64,000 nucleotides of DNA from Piezodorus guildinii (Eukaryota > Arthropoda > Insecta > Hemiptera > Pentatomidae), in contig CM041298.1 of NCBI GenBank assembly GCA_023052935.1, positions 52,393,313 to 52,457,312 on the forward strand, in the 5' to 3' direction. Of this stretch, positions 24,978 through 35,919 are shown one piece after another; position 1 is the first letter of the stretch, and each line of letters begins with the position of its first letter. A program made the position numbers and the translations under genes. A model generated the notes under the pieces. The model was given only the letters and a program-made list of their open reading frames with translations. It had not been told where the DNA came from and ran no database searches.

Positions 24978-25285
24978 GAGACCGGCGTGATCAAGTAGAT
25001 AGAGCAGCAGTCAACTGTTCTAGGGGCCCTGGATTCGAATCCCGGCTATGACAAAATATTATTTATTCCGTTAATGCAGTCGGGAGGCGACCCTTGGGTA
25101 TGGAGCCCCTCCTGGGGCAGACCCATATAAAGTAGGTATCCAAAATATTGAGGAAAATCCCTAACGGCTGAGCGTGATCAAGAGCTAACACTTCATTGTA
25201 CTGTCGTTGGCCCATAAACAGTACGAATCTCTACATGTACTGATCTCAAGACCCTTCATGGATTGTAGTGGTACAGTTTTTAGTT
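24978..25285 (+). mobile_element. tRNA-derived SINE, family A (diverged)
   Basis: tRNA-like head GGCGTGATCAAGTAGATAGAGC (A box) and GGATTCGAATCCC (B box), then TATTATTTATTCCGTTAAT, a CCTCCTGGGGCAGACCC segment, GCTGAGCGTGATCAAG and AAGACCCTTCATGGATTGTAG. Other copies: 26505-26802 (minus), 51593-51825 (fragment), 55864-56155, 57420-57728 (minus). Confidence 0.8.
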
Positions 25286-25479
25286 GTTGTTTTTTTTCAG
25301 TAGTTCTTTGTTAAATATAATAAATCAATATAAATATAAAAAAATAAAAACAATTGTTTATTCGCTTCCTCTTATTCTCTATTCTAAATGTCTATCCTAA
25401 AACAGCTCCAATTTTGAAACTGTATTTTTTGGAATACGCATTATGAGACATTAACATAAGATGAACGTACGATCACCTC

Positions 25480-25745
25480 CTGTGGTGTAGTAGCCCTACC
25501 ATCTATACCTAAGGTGCAGGTAGCCCTATGTTATTTTAATGGGAATAAAAAATCCTTAGTTATGCCGTCCTTCGAAGGGGACGTGAAAAGATGACGCCAA
25601 GGCTGTGCAATGTCAGGTCTCATTAAAGATCCCTATCCTAATTAAACCTAGATAGACAAAATTTAGAAATTTTTTGTAGCGTCGTCAGGTTAGATACAAC
25701 AGCATAAAGTGACGTTATGATAAATTAATAAATAAACAAACGAAC
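25480..25745 (+). mobile_element. tRNA-derived SINE, family B (old copy)
   Basis: The body matches 58235-58530: AATGGGAATAAAAAATCCTT, GCCGTCCTTCGAAGGGGACG, AATGTCAGGTCTCATTAAAG, AAACCTAGATAG. The tRNA-like head is badly decayed and the tail is AAATTAATAAATAAAC. Confidence 0.72.
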
Positions 25746-26504
25746 GAACGTAGGTACAAATCCCTGAAATGAATGCAGTTTTTTAATACAATTTTTACTT
25801 TGAATCGCCGAACTATCAAAATATGCGAAATCTAGGGCTATTACTGCGTTATCTTTATCAGTTCTACAATCAACATATGTCTAAAAACGTTTTGAGGAGG
25901 CTGATCAATAAATTGCGATTAGATAACGTATTAAAATTTTATTATTAATTAATAATATATCGATTTATATTGTGAGTCGAAAGTTGGAATTGATATGACG
26001 TGTTGCAGCTTTGGCAGTCACCGAGGATATCTATTTCTGGAATAGTGATGCTGCTTCCTAGCCACGAATGTGAAACATCGCTACTGCTTTGAAAGATTAT
26101 AGCATAGATTTTATCATAGATATATGATAGGTTTAAGATGTATATTTATGTCTAGAAAAAATTAAAAAAATCTGATGCCCGCAACATAAGTTAGAATTGA
26201 AAAAAAAAAATTAATTTCATTGAGTTTGATGGAAACATGTGTTTCAGATTAAATAATTTGAGGAGAGAATTATCTGAAACAATCGTTTGTTTTTACCCAC
26301 TTTTCTTATTTTGTTATGAAATTCGTCCCACTTGCAAATTTAAGTGTTTTTTTTTTGGATGCTAACAAGATGAATCGCTGAATTTAATTTATTTTTCAGC
26401 AGCTTGGGATTTCGTTAGCCTTTGGTTAAAGACTGATCATTAAATTAATATACCGAGGTGGCAATGGATTAGTTACCCATTTCTTTAATAATGGAAAAAA
26501 AAAA
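25746..26504. other. Unassigned intergenic DNA
   Basis: AT-rich stretch. The piece around 26200-26400 (ACATGTGTTTCAGATTAAATAATTTG, TGCTAACAAGATGA) resembles diverged family D sequence. No gene seen. Confidence 0.4.
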
Positions 26505-26802
26505 ACTTTACCTCTAAAACCCATGAAGGGTCTTGGGCTCTGTACATATAGAGATTTGTACTGTTTCTAAGCCAACAGCCGTGCAATGAGGTGATTAGGC
26601 CTTCATCGCGATCAGCCACCAAGGTTTCCCCCTCATTTTTGGGTACCCACTTTATAGAGGATGGGTCTGCCCCAGGAGGGTCTCCATATCCTAGGGTTGT
26701 GGAATTAACAGAATAAATAATATTATGACACAGCGGGGATTCGAACCCAGAACCCGAAGAACAGTTACCTAGTGCTCTATCCACAAGACCAATCTGCTCC
26801 CT
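26505..26802 (-). mobile_element. tRNA-derived SINE, family A
   Basis: Minus-strand copy. The tRNA-like head lies at 26730-26802 (GGATTCGAACCCAG and CTCTATCCACAAGACC on the plus strand), followed leftward by the family body ending at AAAACCCATGAAGGGTCTTG. The 99-codon frame overlapping it is a by-product. Confidence 0.8.
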
Positions 26803-27351
26803 TAATGATGGAAACCTTTAAGAAATCTATACGAAAAAAATTATATTTCTTGCCTGTTGTTTAAAAGTATGCGCAAACTACAAGTATTACTATGTCTATG
26901 ATGATAAAGATGTCTTGGCAATGACATCGCCCAGGGTCGAAATTCGCTGTCTAAAATTACTCTTTCTATCTATAACTTTTATCATTTCTATTTTGCATTC
27001 TAATAAACGACAGAGTACACATATATAATTTCTCTACAAGTACTTTTTATTTCAATCTTTCAAATAATTTTTTAATTATTCAATTTTTACTGGTTTACTG
27101 ATCAAGTATCGGTTATGAGATCTACCATATCACAAAAGAGATTTACGCTTACAAATCATTCAATCCAAGGCCTTGTGGATCACCTCGTATGCAACCTGTT
27201 TCGCAAGCAATACATTCCAGATCTCAATAGCACTGCGGACATCTTCAAAACAAAACTGCAACTAAAGTTTAATAAAAATCGTAATCAAAGACCTCTTGTA
27301 TCAATGTACAATATTATTATTCTGATTCATTCTTTGTGTTATTTTTTGTAT
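26803..27351. other. Unassigned intergenic DNA
   Basis: AT-rich. An 86-codon frame at 27115-27375 has no motif I recognise and runs into the pogo-like terminal sequence, so I do not call it a gene. Confidence 0.4.
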
Positions 27352-27410
27352 ACAGTGTGGTCCAACCTTGGGTAGTCCGAACACTCCAGTAATCCGAACT
27401 TGCGAAAAAA
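27352..27410 (+). repeat. pogo/Tigger-like terminal inverted repeat (single end)
   Basis: TATACAGTGTGGTCCAACCT then GTCCGAACACTCCAGTAATCCGAAC. CAGTG...CGAACNCTCCNNTAATCCGAAC is the usual pogo/Tigger end, preceded by a TA. I found no opposite end or transposase in the window, so this is a solo or truncated end. Confidence 0.5.
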
Positions 27411-27415
27411 AGGAA

Positions 27416-28296
27416 AAGAAAAATCTGGTGTGCACAACATTAAGAATTTTCAGTTACAGTTAGAGATGAAATAAATAGGTAAGTGAAAGTAAAAAGGTTA
27501 AAATTAATTGAATGATGTTTCGATAGAAACACGTGTTTTATTAAATAATCTATAAAATTATTAACTACAAAAATCAATTAGTTTAATATGCTTTTGATCA
27601 CTCTCCATCAACTTTTACAATTTTGAGTTTAAGATATTATTTTTCTAAAATATTTAGCCTTCCAACGGTTTATTATACATCAATATTAATGTTCTTAAGT
27701 TCAAAAGCAAAAAATTGCAAAAAAATATTCGTTTTCTCTTTTATCCCTTTATTTGTTGAACTTATATATTTAACGATTTATTATCAATGTTAACAAGATG
27801 ATATGTTTTTTTTTTGTTTTGTTTTATATTTACAAAATTTAAGATACTTTATAGAAACAAAATTTAAACTATTGGCATTTAATCCCTGTCAGACTATTTC
27901 AATCAGAATGAAACCTATATTATATTAAAGCCCATTAAATCTTACATCGATATATCGAGTTTACTCAAAATCGTTGGAGCCGTTTTTGAGAAAATCGTAA
28001 AAAGGTGCGTATATAAAGTATCTCTTCTTATGAGCTGATTTTGATGAAAAATTTGGTGTATTATCTCGGGCCTAAAGCTATCTTAAATATGAAATATCAG
28101 TTTCGTACGACTTTTCGTTATCGCTCTGACTTAAACTCCACAGACAGACACACACAAACGGACACACAGACTTTTTTGCGGTACTTGATTTGGACTCAGG
28201 AGACCGTAAAAATTGTATTTCCGTCAAAAACTGGAATTAAAAACTTTTTACAATCGCAATACTCCCCCTTACTATATATTTCATATCTGGGTAAGC
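27416..28296 (+). repeat. Family D repeat, near-complete
   Basis: Starts with AAAATCTGGTGTGCACAAC and ends with GGGTAAGCGAAAGTAAAAA. Carries the family landmarks, with AGGTAAGTGAAAGTAAAAA also near its start (27477), so two units are joined head to tail through this short motif. The 87-codon frame inside has no recognisable domain. Confidence 0.7.
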
Positions 28297-28520
28297 GAAA
28301 GTAAAAAGGCTAAAGAATTACATTTGTGGAAACATTTTCTACAATAACCATTTAGTTTTATCCGCTTTTCATAACACTCCAGTACCTTATTCAACTTTTT
28401 ATATAACAATTTTTTTCTTCAATCGTTAGCTTTCGATCGGTATATTACTATTCTTATGTTGCAAAAATAAAATTTACCTTAAAATTATTTTTAATCTTTA
28501 AAAATATTAAAATATTAGTC
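28297..28520 (+). repeat. Family D repeat, truncated second unit
   Basis: Continues from the previous unit's terminal motif and re-starts the family (ACATTTGTGGAAACAT, TTTTATCCGCTTTTCATAACA, TAGCTTTCGATCGGTATATT), then fades out. It shows that family D can lie in tandem. Confidence 0.6.
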
Positions 28521-28799
28521 AATCTTTTCGCGTAAAGAAACCAATTTTCTAAAATTTGAGGAATTGTGTGTTAGGATGTGCAACACTTTTGACACCTGGT
28601 TGATGAGCTTCCTATGGGATTCGGTGACGATGCGTCAATCTAGAGTTGCTGTTTCTCAGACACCGTGAGGACTACTTCTTATTAGCGGCAGCTACACAAG
28701 GACACACAATTCAACCTTATATCAATCTGCAACTCTCTTCTGAACCGGTACAAAGAACGCATTTTCACAAAGAATAGTGAATAGTGACGAAAAGTCGAT

Positions 28800-29120
28800 C
28801 TAGGATAAAGTAGGAAATCGTGGACAACCCCGAAGGCTGGCCTATATCCTTAGAAGCTGTTGCCCCACACAAGATGGGATTATCGTGGTGTGCTGTTTTA
28901 CGGAATGTTTTAACAAGGAAAACCTCGATTGGCAGACTGCTCGTTGCTAACGTATTAGAACTATGTGTTTCGACGGAATCGCACAGAACTAGTCATTATG
29001 AAATATGTATTCTACCATGACAACGCTAGACCACCTCCAATAAGTATCAAAAGAATTCTTCGGACTTAGCACCATTCGACTAACATTATTTCCTCCAAAA
29101 TTCAGTAATCACCCATCTCA
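28800..29120 (+). pseudogene. mariner transposase remnant (middle and catalytic part)
   Basis: Decayed frames give APHKMGLSWCAVLRNVL (from HPKKVMLSVWWD-type text), then FYHDNARPPP (second catalytic aspartate, HDNARPH) and DLAPFD (third, LAPSD), with an internal deletion between them that removes most of the spacer. Multiple stops. Distinct from the copy at 30259. Confidence 0.6.
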
Positions 29121-29214
29121 TTTTTTACCTGAGGGGACGAGACGTGTTTTTCAATCTACTATATTTCTCAGCATTTACATGTAGAAATAAAGAACTTCTT
29201 CTTCTTCGATCTTC

Positions 29215-29400
29215 CCTCAAATGGTGATGTCCGATGGGAATCAAATTCTGAACTTGAAGGTCTTCTTGAGGTTCTCCAGGGTACAGTAGAGCTTGGTCGC
29301 TAGGTTGGTAGAGTTTCGCCAGATCCGCTTCCTGATGTTTTCTAGCTGATGGCACTGCTGTAAGATGTGCTCTGCAGTCTGGTCTCCAGTATAGAACTGT
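29215..29400 (-). pseudogene. Non-LTR retrotransposon C-terminal fragment
   Basis: Minus-strand frame FYTGDQTAEHILQQCHQL then RKRIWRNSTNLATKLYCTLENLKKT. The QTxEHILQxC...KLxGxxxxLxxTxxF pattern is the usual end of many non-LTR ORF2 proteins. Only about 55 codons are recognisable. Confidence 0.65.
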
Positions 29401-30258
29401 AAAGAAGGTTGTTTGGTTGCGTTATATTATACATAGTTAAATAACGTTATACAATCTTTCAGCGCTTGATTTAACTAAATCAGAAATACTTAGAGTTTCT
29501 TTCTGGTCTTAATCTGTTGGTACTACATTGTCATGAATTAGATCTTATTATTTTTAGAAACACTTGTTTTCTCACTGTTGGCACTTAAGTCATTTTACAG
29601 TGCCACGTCCTAAATGATTCAGTATTACTCAATAATTGCTTTAAATCAGACATGAAAACAACTTTGAATTAAAAGGAAATGGGTTGTTTATGTAAGAGAA
29701 TTCGCCGGGTGCTAGGGTCCAAAGGACATTGATCTATCGTTATCCAACCGCAATAAAAAGCGATCAATAACGATACAGATGTTAACCAGGCGAGAAGGTC
29801 ATCTCAGTTTTGTGTCTTAAATTAAACTCCCTTCTTCTCTGCATTCCTTTGGCTTGTTTTTTTTTTTTTTTTAATATTATTTGTTCTTAAAACATTCTTT
29901 ATAAATTAGTAGCACTTTGCACAACCTCTTATTACCAGCGTTACGATAATTATAACAAGGCCTCAAGAACCGAAATGTTCAATGTTGACATCACCAATTA
30001 CTGCCTACATACTTCCTGTAACAAACCCAAACATTCATGGTAATCATTACATGATCCTCCGATTTATGTTTCTGCTTATATTTATCCCTATTACAAGTCG
30101 TACGTATTTATGCAGTCGTACAAACACTTCAACCAAGTGAATTTGTATTAATAAAATGGGACTGTAAATAATTAAATCCTATTTAATACTTACCAATACT
30201 TAATAATTTCTTTAGAGCGTTCTCTAATCTTGTTTAATCTCATTAAACTTCTTCAAAA
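29401..30258. other. Unassigned intergenic DNA
   Basis: AT-rich DNA with a T run near 29861-29872. I see no gene, SINE or inverted repeat here. Confidence 0.4.
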
Positions 30259-31225
30259 ATGTCTCAGTTATTTGATTTAAGAAAATTGACAGTGTTCTAC
30301 GGATTTTTAAGATATTACTGAGAAAAAAAAATCACTGCCGCTGAAGCAACTCCTGAAATTATTAAATATGAAGTGGAAGACCAGCGCACTGCGCGGCATA
30401 GGCTTGAAAAGCTTAGCAGTGGAGACACAACGTTTGAAAGGAAGAAGGGTCCCTAGTGACCAGTAATGGATATTGATTATGTTCTGAAGAAAGCTATTGA
30501 GTTAAATCCGTCAAGTATTTGTATACTTACCATGGATTGTAATGGGTCGAAAGATACTGATTGCTGAGAAATGATTCCTCACGAACTCATTTCACAGCAA
30601 TTTATTCAAAAATCCTTCTGATAAGTAATTTTACTGGGAGATTATCACCTGTGATAAAAATTGAGTTTATTGGCGAAATCCGAATAAACTTGAGCAATGG
30701 CTAGATCGTCGTTGCTGCAAAGAGGCAGTTTGAAAAACATTCATGTTTTGAATTTTGAAGGTGTTATTCATCACAAATTTATTCCTGATGGATGCTCTAT
30801 GAAACTTTAACTTTATTGCGAACAACTGGGAAAATTGTACAAAAATTTGTCAGAGCGTTTCCTGCTTTGATTAACCAAAAAGGATTTTTATTCCAACAAG
30901 ACGATGCTCGTCCACACATTTCCCGTCGATCCAAAGAAAAGTTTAAAGAACTTCATGGGTTCGAACTCCTGCCTTATCCTCCGTATAGTCCAAACCACAC
31001 ACCATCGGATTACTATATGTTTCGTTAGGTAGTGCATTCTCTTCAAAGGAAAAAAAAATTGATAATTTTGGGGAAGTTGAAATTGTGGTCCAAGAGTTCT
31101 TTGGCAGCCATTCCAAAGCATTGTATCAGCGTGGGATCGAGCAATTGGCTAGTAGGTATCTAATGATAGAAGATAACAATGGACTATACTTTGAATATCC
31201 ATTGCATTTTATATCAAAGGAATGA
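30259..31225 (+). pseudogene. mariner (DD34D) transposase, near full length but broken
   Basis: Starts MSQLFDLRKLTVFYGFL and can be followed to the C-terminus through several stops and shifts. Landmarks are VPHEL-like text (MIPHELISQQ), ITCDKNWVYW (first catalytic D) near 30640, FQQDDARPH (second D) near 30893 and PPYSPNHTPSDYYMF (third D) near 31008. There are exactly 34 residues between the last two aspartates. The tail RGIEQLASRY matches the mariner end. Transposase would cut and paste the element at TA; this copy is inactive. I did not identify its terminal repeats. Confidence 0.85.
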
Positions 31226-31443
31226 TTAATAATACAAATATTTGGTTGAAAAACAGTATTTTTTTTTTTTTTTTTATATATATACTCTATAAATTTATTG
31301 TGCCAACGTTACAATACATTGTAGGTCTTCAATGAAAATTATATTATACATTACTGTTTGTTTCCATACTTTATCACTGTTATCATATTATTTTGTTTTA
31401 AACTTATTATGTGTTTTATTAAATAATCTATTATATTATTATC
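31226..31443. other. AT-rich DNA with family D fragment
   Basis: A T run at 31259-31275 is followed by TGTGTTTTATTAAATAATCTATTATATTATTATCTG at the right edge, which is the 5' part of family D, interrupted by the family C SINE. Confidence 0.5.
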
Positions 31444-31740
31444 TGGGGCCCGTGGCTGAGTGGCTAGCGCGCTAGTCTCTCATGCTAAAGGTTGTGAGTT
31501 CGAATCCCAGTCCCGGCGGAGCTTTTATAAGGATGTAAATAAATGGGGATTCACTCAGTGTCTCTCCCTCGGGTATGTGAGACCTGTCGGCCAAATGGTG
31601 GCCACTCACAAAATTAGGCGTAGGGAGTGATACCCTACACTACAAAATGTATCGTTAAACGTGCGTTTAATCTCCCAGGGGAATACACCTCTAGAACCAC
31701 GGCCTACACGACCTGTCGCGCCACTGTAAGAAGTGGAAGA
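31444..31740 (+). mobile_element. tRNA-derived SINE, family C
   Basis: The head is strongly tRNA-like: GTGGCTGAGTGGCTAGCGCG (A box TGGCTGAGTGG) and GTGAGTTCGAATCCCAG (B box). The body holds GTGTCTCTCCCTCGGG, ACCTGTCGGCCAAATGGTGG and AACGTGCGTTTAATCTCCCAG, ending at GTAAGAAGTGGAAG. It is unlike SINEs A and B. The acceptor stem does not close and a long body follows, so it is a SINE and not a tRNA gene. Confidence 0.75.
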
Positions 31741-31903
31741 TTATCTTTCTTTTAATTGTATTGATTGTTTTTTTCTTAACCCAAATTAAGACCCACCATG
31801 TAGGCTGAAACCAACTTCTGTCTCAGCATTCCTTCAGTTACTCGGATCATAGCCACCCTAACAATTTAGCTTGCCTATTTCATTCGACGTGATGTGACCG
31901 CTT

Positions 31904-31918
31904 TAATTATATTTACAA
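31904..31918 (+). repeat. 15-bp target-site duplication, left
   Basis: TAATTATATTTACAA, repeated exactly at 33829-33843 on the other side of the Penelope-like element. Confidence 0.75.
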
Positions 31919-31944
31919 TGATGGAGTTTTGTTGACCGTAGAGA

Positions 31945-32333
31945 AATTAGATGAGGAAGATGGTTGGGGGTGCGGTTATAAATTAAAAACACACAATTAA
32001 AAATAAGCGTTATTTTAATTATGTGCCGACGTTTCGGCCTACAATGTGGGCCTTCATCAGGGCTAAAAGAAACAAGATAACAACCAATGTAATTATAGAC
32101 TTAATAATGCGTTAGGTATATAATAATAATATGACAGTAATAAATTATGGGAACATAAATAATATTAAATGTAAAATGATAATAAGATGACAATTATAAA
32201 GTATGGAAATAAGGTGACAGTTATAAAGTATGGAAATAAACAAAATTAAGATGATAGTTATAAAGTATGGAAGTAGACATAATTGAGATGATAATATTGT
32301 AATGAGAATATATAAATAGAGACTGAGTAAATG
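31945..32333 (-). repeat. Penelope pLTR, left (minus orientation)
   Basis: From AATTAGATGAGGAAGATGG to about 32333. It is the inverse of 33444-33833, with shared TTATAAAGTATGGAAAT subrepeats and the hammerhead-like core. Confidence 0.8.
32025..32063 (-). ncRNA. Hammerhead ribozyme-like motif
   Basis: On the minus strand: GCC-CTGATGA-A-GGCC-loop-GGCC-GAAA-CGTC-GGC, identical to 33715-33753. Helix I is GCC/GGC, helix II GGCC/GGCC, helix III only CG-sized, and cleavage would follow GTC. One extra A lies between CTGATGA and helix II. Very short helix III is typical of Penelope hammerheads, which may act as dimers. Confidence 0.7.
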
Positions 32334-33078
32334 AAAAAAAAAAATGATAAAGGAAAAATATGTGAAGAATTAAAATTTTAAATATTAACAATTTTGAGTT
32401 GATATATGACGGTAATATATTAAAAACATAGTTAAGAGTAAAGGTAATATATAAAAAAATATAGTCATTACAAAAGAGAAACAGTATGAATAAAAAATAA
32501 TAATTTAAATTTTAAAATAATGTAATATTAAACTAATAATTATATGTCAGGATATGTAACGGAGAAAGATATGAGTATGGAAAGGGGAGAAAGAAATGGG
32601 CGATGAAAAAAGACCCTTATCAATAAGAAAAAATACTTACGTGACTCCGTGGAAGCTTTGCCTACAGAAGTGATGTTTCCCAGTTTAAAAAACGCTCATT
32701 GCGTGGAACGGAAAATATGAGAACTAGAATGTCCGTTAGGAAAATTCCAAGAAGCTAAGTTATGTTTACTGATTCGATTGTTAAAAAATAGCCAAAAGTC
32801 ATTACTTGAGAGTACTTGAGTTATTACTTATGAGTATTTGATAAAATTGTAAGAAATAGTGACGAGGTAAAGATTAAAAGATTTTAAGTAATAACGGATG
32901 ACGATGATAAATGATGAATGATGATAAGGTAATAACGAATGACGATAAGGAGCTGTCGAAGGAAATGATAAATAAACAGTAATCTAGTAGGTAAACAAAT
33001 AAATAAATAAAAAAGGGGAGTACGAAAATTAAATAAATATATAAATAAAAAATTGATAATAAATAAATAAAAATAAAA

Positions 33079-33430
33079 TTATGAAGAGATGATCAGATGG
33101 TTTATTAAATTTAATATTTGGGAATAAGCTAGTGACAAGTTATGTTTGTCAGTCTTTTGATTAACAGGAAGGGGTTCTAGTTGTATGTAAATGCATTCTG
33201 TAATGAGTCGTTTGTCATGGTTGGGAACAGTGGCAAGAATGGATGTTTTATCAAAATCAAAGGAATGGTTAAGGGTTAAGGAATGTTCTGAAAGTTTTGA
33301 AGCGGTAGAATTTTTGGAGGAAATTGTATATTTGTGTCGGGTGATGCGATCTTTAGAAGGTTTTTGGTTTCACCAATATAGGCAGAGTTGCAATTAGGAG
33401 TTCCGCAAGGGACTCTATAAACAATTTTTG
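33079..33430 (-). pseudogene. Penelope-like GIY-YIG endonuclease remnant
   Basis: Minus strand from about 33430: IVYRVPCGTPNCNSAYIGET, then a one-base frame change, KDRITRHKYTISSKNSTASK, LSEHSLTLNHSFDF, RLITECIYIQ and a stop at 33079-33081. Two cysteines, YIGET, the R...H pair, the LxEH helix and the late E (ITECIYI) are in the order of the C-terminal GIY-YIG nuclease of Penelope-like elements, which nicks the target for reverse transcription. The RT that should precede it is absent. The plus-strand 68-codon frame across it is a shadow. Confidence 0.82.
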
Positions 33431-33443
33431 AATTTTTGAATTT

Positions 33444-33833
33444 TCATTTACTTAGTCTCTATTTATATATTCTCATTACAATATTATCATCTCAATTATG
33501 TCTACTTCCATACTTTATAACTATCATCTTAATTTTGTTTATTTCCATACTTTATAACTGTCACCTTATTTCCATACTTTATAATTGTCATCTTATTATC
33601 ATTTTACATTTAATATTATTTATGTTCCCATAATTTATTACTGTCATATTATTATTATATACCTAACGCATTATTAAGTCTATAATTACATTGATTGTTA
33701 TCTTGTTTCTTTTAGCCCTGATGAAGGCCCACATTGTAGGCCGAAACGTCGGCACATAATTAAAATAACGCTTATTTTTAATTGTGTGTTTTTAATTTAT
33801 GACCGCACCCCCAACCATCTTCCTCATCTAATT
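33444..33833 (+). repeat. Penelope pLTR, right (plus orientation)
   Basis: Inverse of the left pLTR. Contains TTTCCATACTTTATAACTGTCA-type subrepeats and the second hammerhead-like motif, ending at CATCTTCCTCATCTAATT. Confidence 0.8.
33715..33753 (+). ncRNA. Hammerhead ribozyme-like motif
   Basis: Plus-strand copy of the 39-nt motif. CTGATGA is at 33718-33724, GAAAC at 33743-33747, predicted cleavage after C33750. Because both arms carry it, transcripts from either strand of this element would contain one. Confidence 0.7.
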
Positions 33834-33843
33834 ATATTTACAA

Positions 33844-34504
33844 GTCACGTATTCCGGTGTTGTATAAACACTTAAATTATGCAGTTGACGATGTATGTTC
33901 AGGGCCAACTTTCCGCTGTTTTCATCTAAACAAATAGATGTATTGTGTTTTTAAATTCTGTATTTCAGGTTGTGGGAGAGTATATACAAGCTGTTTTTAA
34001 GTTGTTTTTAAATTGTTTGTTTGAAAATAATTTACAACTATTAATCATCTGCAGCATCGATCAACATTTTCATTCTCATAATTTCAAATCGAAGCACCAC
34101 TAAACCCCAGAAAAGCTATTTTAAATAACACTATTTTTCATCGGACGATTTCAAATAATTAGGTAATAAGTGATTATATAATAACTGTTTACCTTGTATT
34201 ACTGTTTATATATATACCCATGTATGGCTCTCGCAGCCGATCTGGAAATAAAGAAATACTGGTGATAGAAACACAGGGCATTACGTTTTTGAATAGGACT
34301 CCAATGGTACATGTCATATACTATATGAAATACAATTTTATCAAATAATGTTGTCTCGCGTGAGTCGTCCTTCAAATAGACCAGTAAAGAGTTTCAAACA
34401 AAAAAGAACCTGGTTGTTATATGAAATGCTATTTCATTGGATATTTCACTGAATTTAACTGTAATAATATGTAGAAATAACATATCTATGGGAAAGAAAG
34501 TCCT
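33844..34504. other. Unassigned intergenic DNA
   Basis: AT-rich. The stretch ATGGCTCTCGCAGCCGATCT to AATAAAGAAATACTGG at about 34206-34262 looks like a retroelement 3' end, but I cannot assign it. Confidence 0.35.
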
Positions 34505-34545
34505 TGGGCCACCTTTGGTGTAGTGGCTAGCATAACAGCGTACCA
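34505..34545 (+). mobile_element. SINE B head fragment
   Basis: GGCCACCTTTGGTGTAGTGG then CTAGCATAACAGCGTACC matches the first ~40 bases of family B; the remainder is missing. Confidence 0.5.
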
Positions 34546-35000
34546 TTTTTTTTTTAATCATTATTATTGTTATATATTTATTTTTAGTAGGAATTTATTT
34601 CTCCATTTATTCCTCGCGGATCAAACACTGACCTCAGCTTTTTTTTTTATAAATCGGTTTATTTTACCCTATCCGCTTATCTTAGATGTTGTTTTAAGCA
34701 GTCATAAAAACCATACTATTTTTCCTTTATAAACATGAATAAATATTTACATTTTGATTTATGAGACTACACCGACAACAACACTGGCAAATATTAACAC
34801 AATAAAAAAACTGCAGATTATTACACAATGGTTTATTATTTCCAAATAATTATACTAGGGTATAGCAATTAATATAGCTGTTCAGGTAATTAACTTGTAT
34901 AGCGATAAATTAATCAAAGGAGCAACGCTATGAATTTATGTTCAAGGAAATGGCCAATCACTACTGCTAAACTCATAACACTGTATCTCTTAATAGCCTG
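34546..35000. other. Unassigned AT-rich DNA
   Basis: T-rich, no motif. The 69-codon frame at 34523-34732 is hydrophobic because it reads T-rich sequence, and I do not call it. Confidence 0.4.
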
Positions 35001-35345
35001 AAAATATGGTGCACGCAACACCAGACTTTCACTTACCTCCGTTGTTAAAATGAATTTTAGAAGTTTTAAAATAAATTAAAGATTAAAATAAATTGTAAAA
35101 GGAATAACTAAATTAAGTTTGAAAAGAAATATGTGTTTTATTAAATAATCAATTATAGTATCTACGGCAATCAGTTTGTTTTATTAGCCCTTTTATAATT
35201 TTATAATCACCCTGCGTTAACTTTTAGAATTTTGTGTATATGATAGTATTTTTTCTAAAATCTTTAGCTTTCCAACATTATGCATCTATATTACTATTCT
35301 TGTTCTCAAAAACACAAAAATTGCATTAAAAAAATATGTTTCCAC
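35001..35345 (+). repeat. Family D repeat, 5' part
   Basis: Begins CAACACCAGACTTTCACTTACCTCCGTTG, the family start, and continues through TGTGTTTTATTAAATAATC and TTTAGCTTTCCAACA before fading. Confidence 0.65.
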
Positions 35346-35731
35346 TTTTTCTGTTTCTCTTGAAGTCATTAATCTGCTCCCACCATTATGACTAGACACA
35401 TATTAAGCACGAATTTTCTTTCTTTCTTTATTTATTTTTAATTCCCGCCTCATCCCATCCTTGATTAGCCAATGAAGGTAGGCTGGTTTTGCATCATTTC
35501 AAAGCTAATTAAATGAAGAAGTTTTTTTCAAATCTGGGAAATTCAAAACATAGAGCAATAACTCGAACTGCTCGAAATATCCAAATATTCTTAGAAATAT
35601 TGAAATTTAATTTTCAGCGTGACGTTGTGAGACACTTATTTTCCGAATAAGTCCTGGTTCGACTTCCTGACCTGGGAATTTTTTTCTTCTTTCATTTGGT
35701 TCCACTCATTTTTCTGTACGTTTACATCAAG
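35346..35731. other. Unassigned intergenic DNA
   Basis: AT-rich, no recognisable coding or repeat structure. Confidence 0.4.
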
Positions 35732-35919
35732 TATATATACACTCCTGGACAAATTAAAGTGTACACCCACATACTCAATATCAGAATTTTCGCCAATAAA
35801 AATATTCATTTATTAATTATATTTAGAACAAGACAATTATTTAATTGGTCAGCTGATTACAAAGTTTGCCACAGTAAAGTGTACATGTAAAATAAAAATT
35901 GTTAAAACATCAACAATAA

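Larger units (their letters stand above)
31919..33828 (-). mobile_element. Penelope-like element, internally deleted
   Basis: A 1.9-kb element with inverted pLTR-like arms (31945-32333 and 33444-33833), a hammerhead-like motif in each arm, a GIY-YIG nuclease remnant reading leftward, and a 15-bp direct repeat at both edges. The reverse transcriptase is missing: the ~740 bp between the left arm and the coding remnant (32334-33078) are low-complexity A-rich DNA. Inverted pLTRs, hammerhead motifs and variable-length target duplications are all known for Penelope-like elements. The extra ~26 bp outside the left arm fits the asymmetric tail described for Penelope. Confidence 0.8.

Noticed and set aside
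31444..31515. tRNA gene (Leu/Ser-like)
   Set aside because: Same reason: a promoter-box head fused to a long SINE body.
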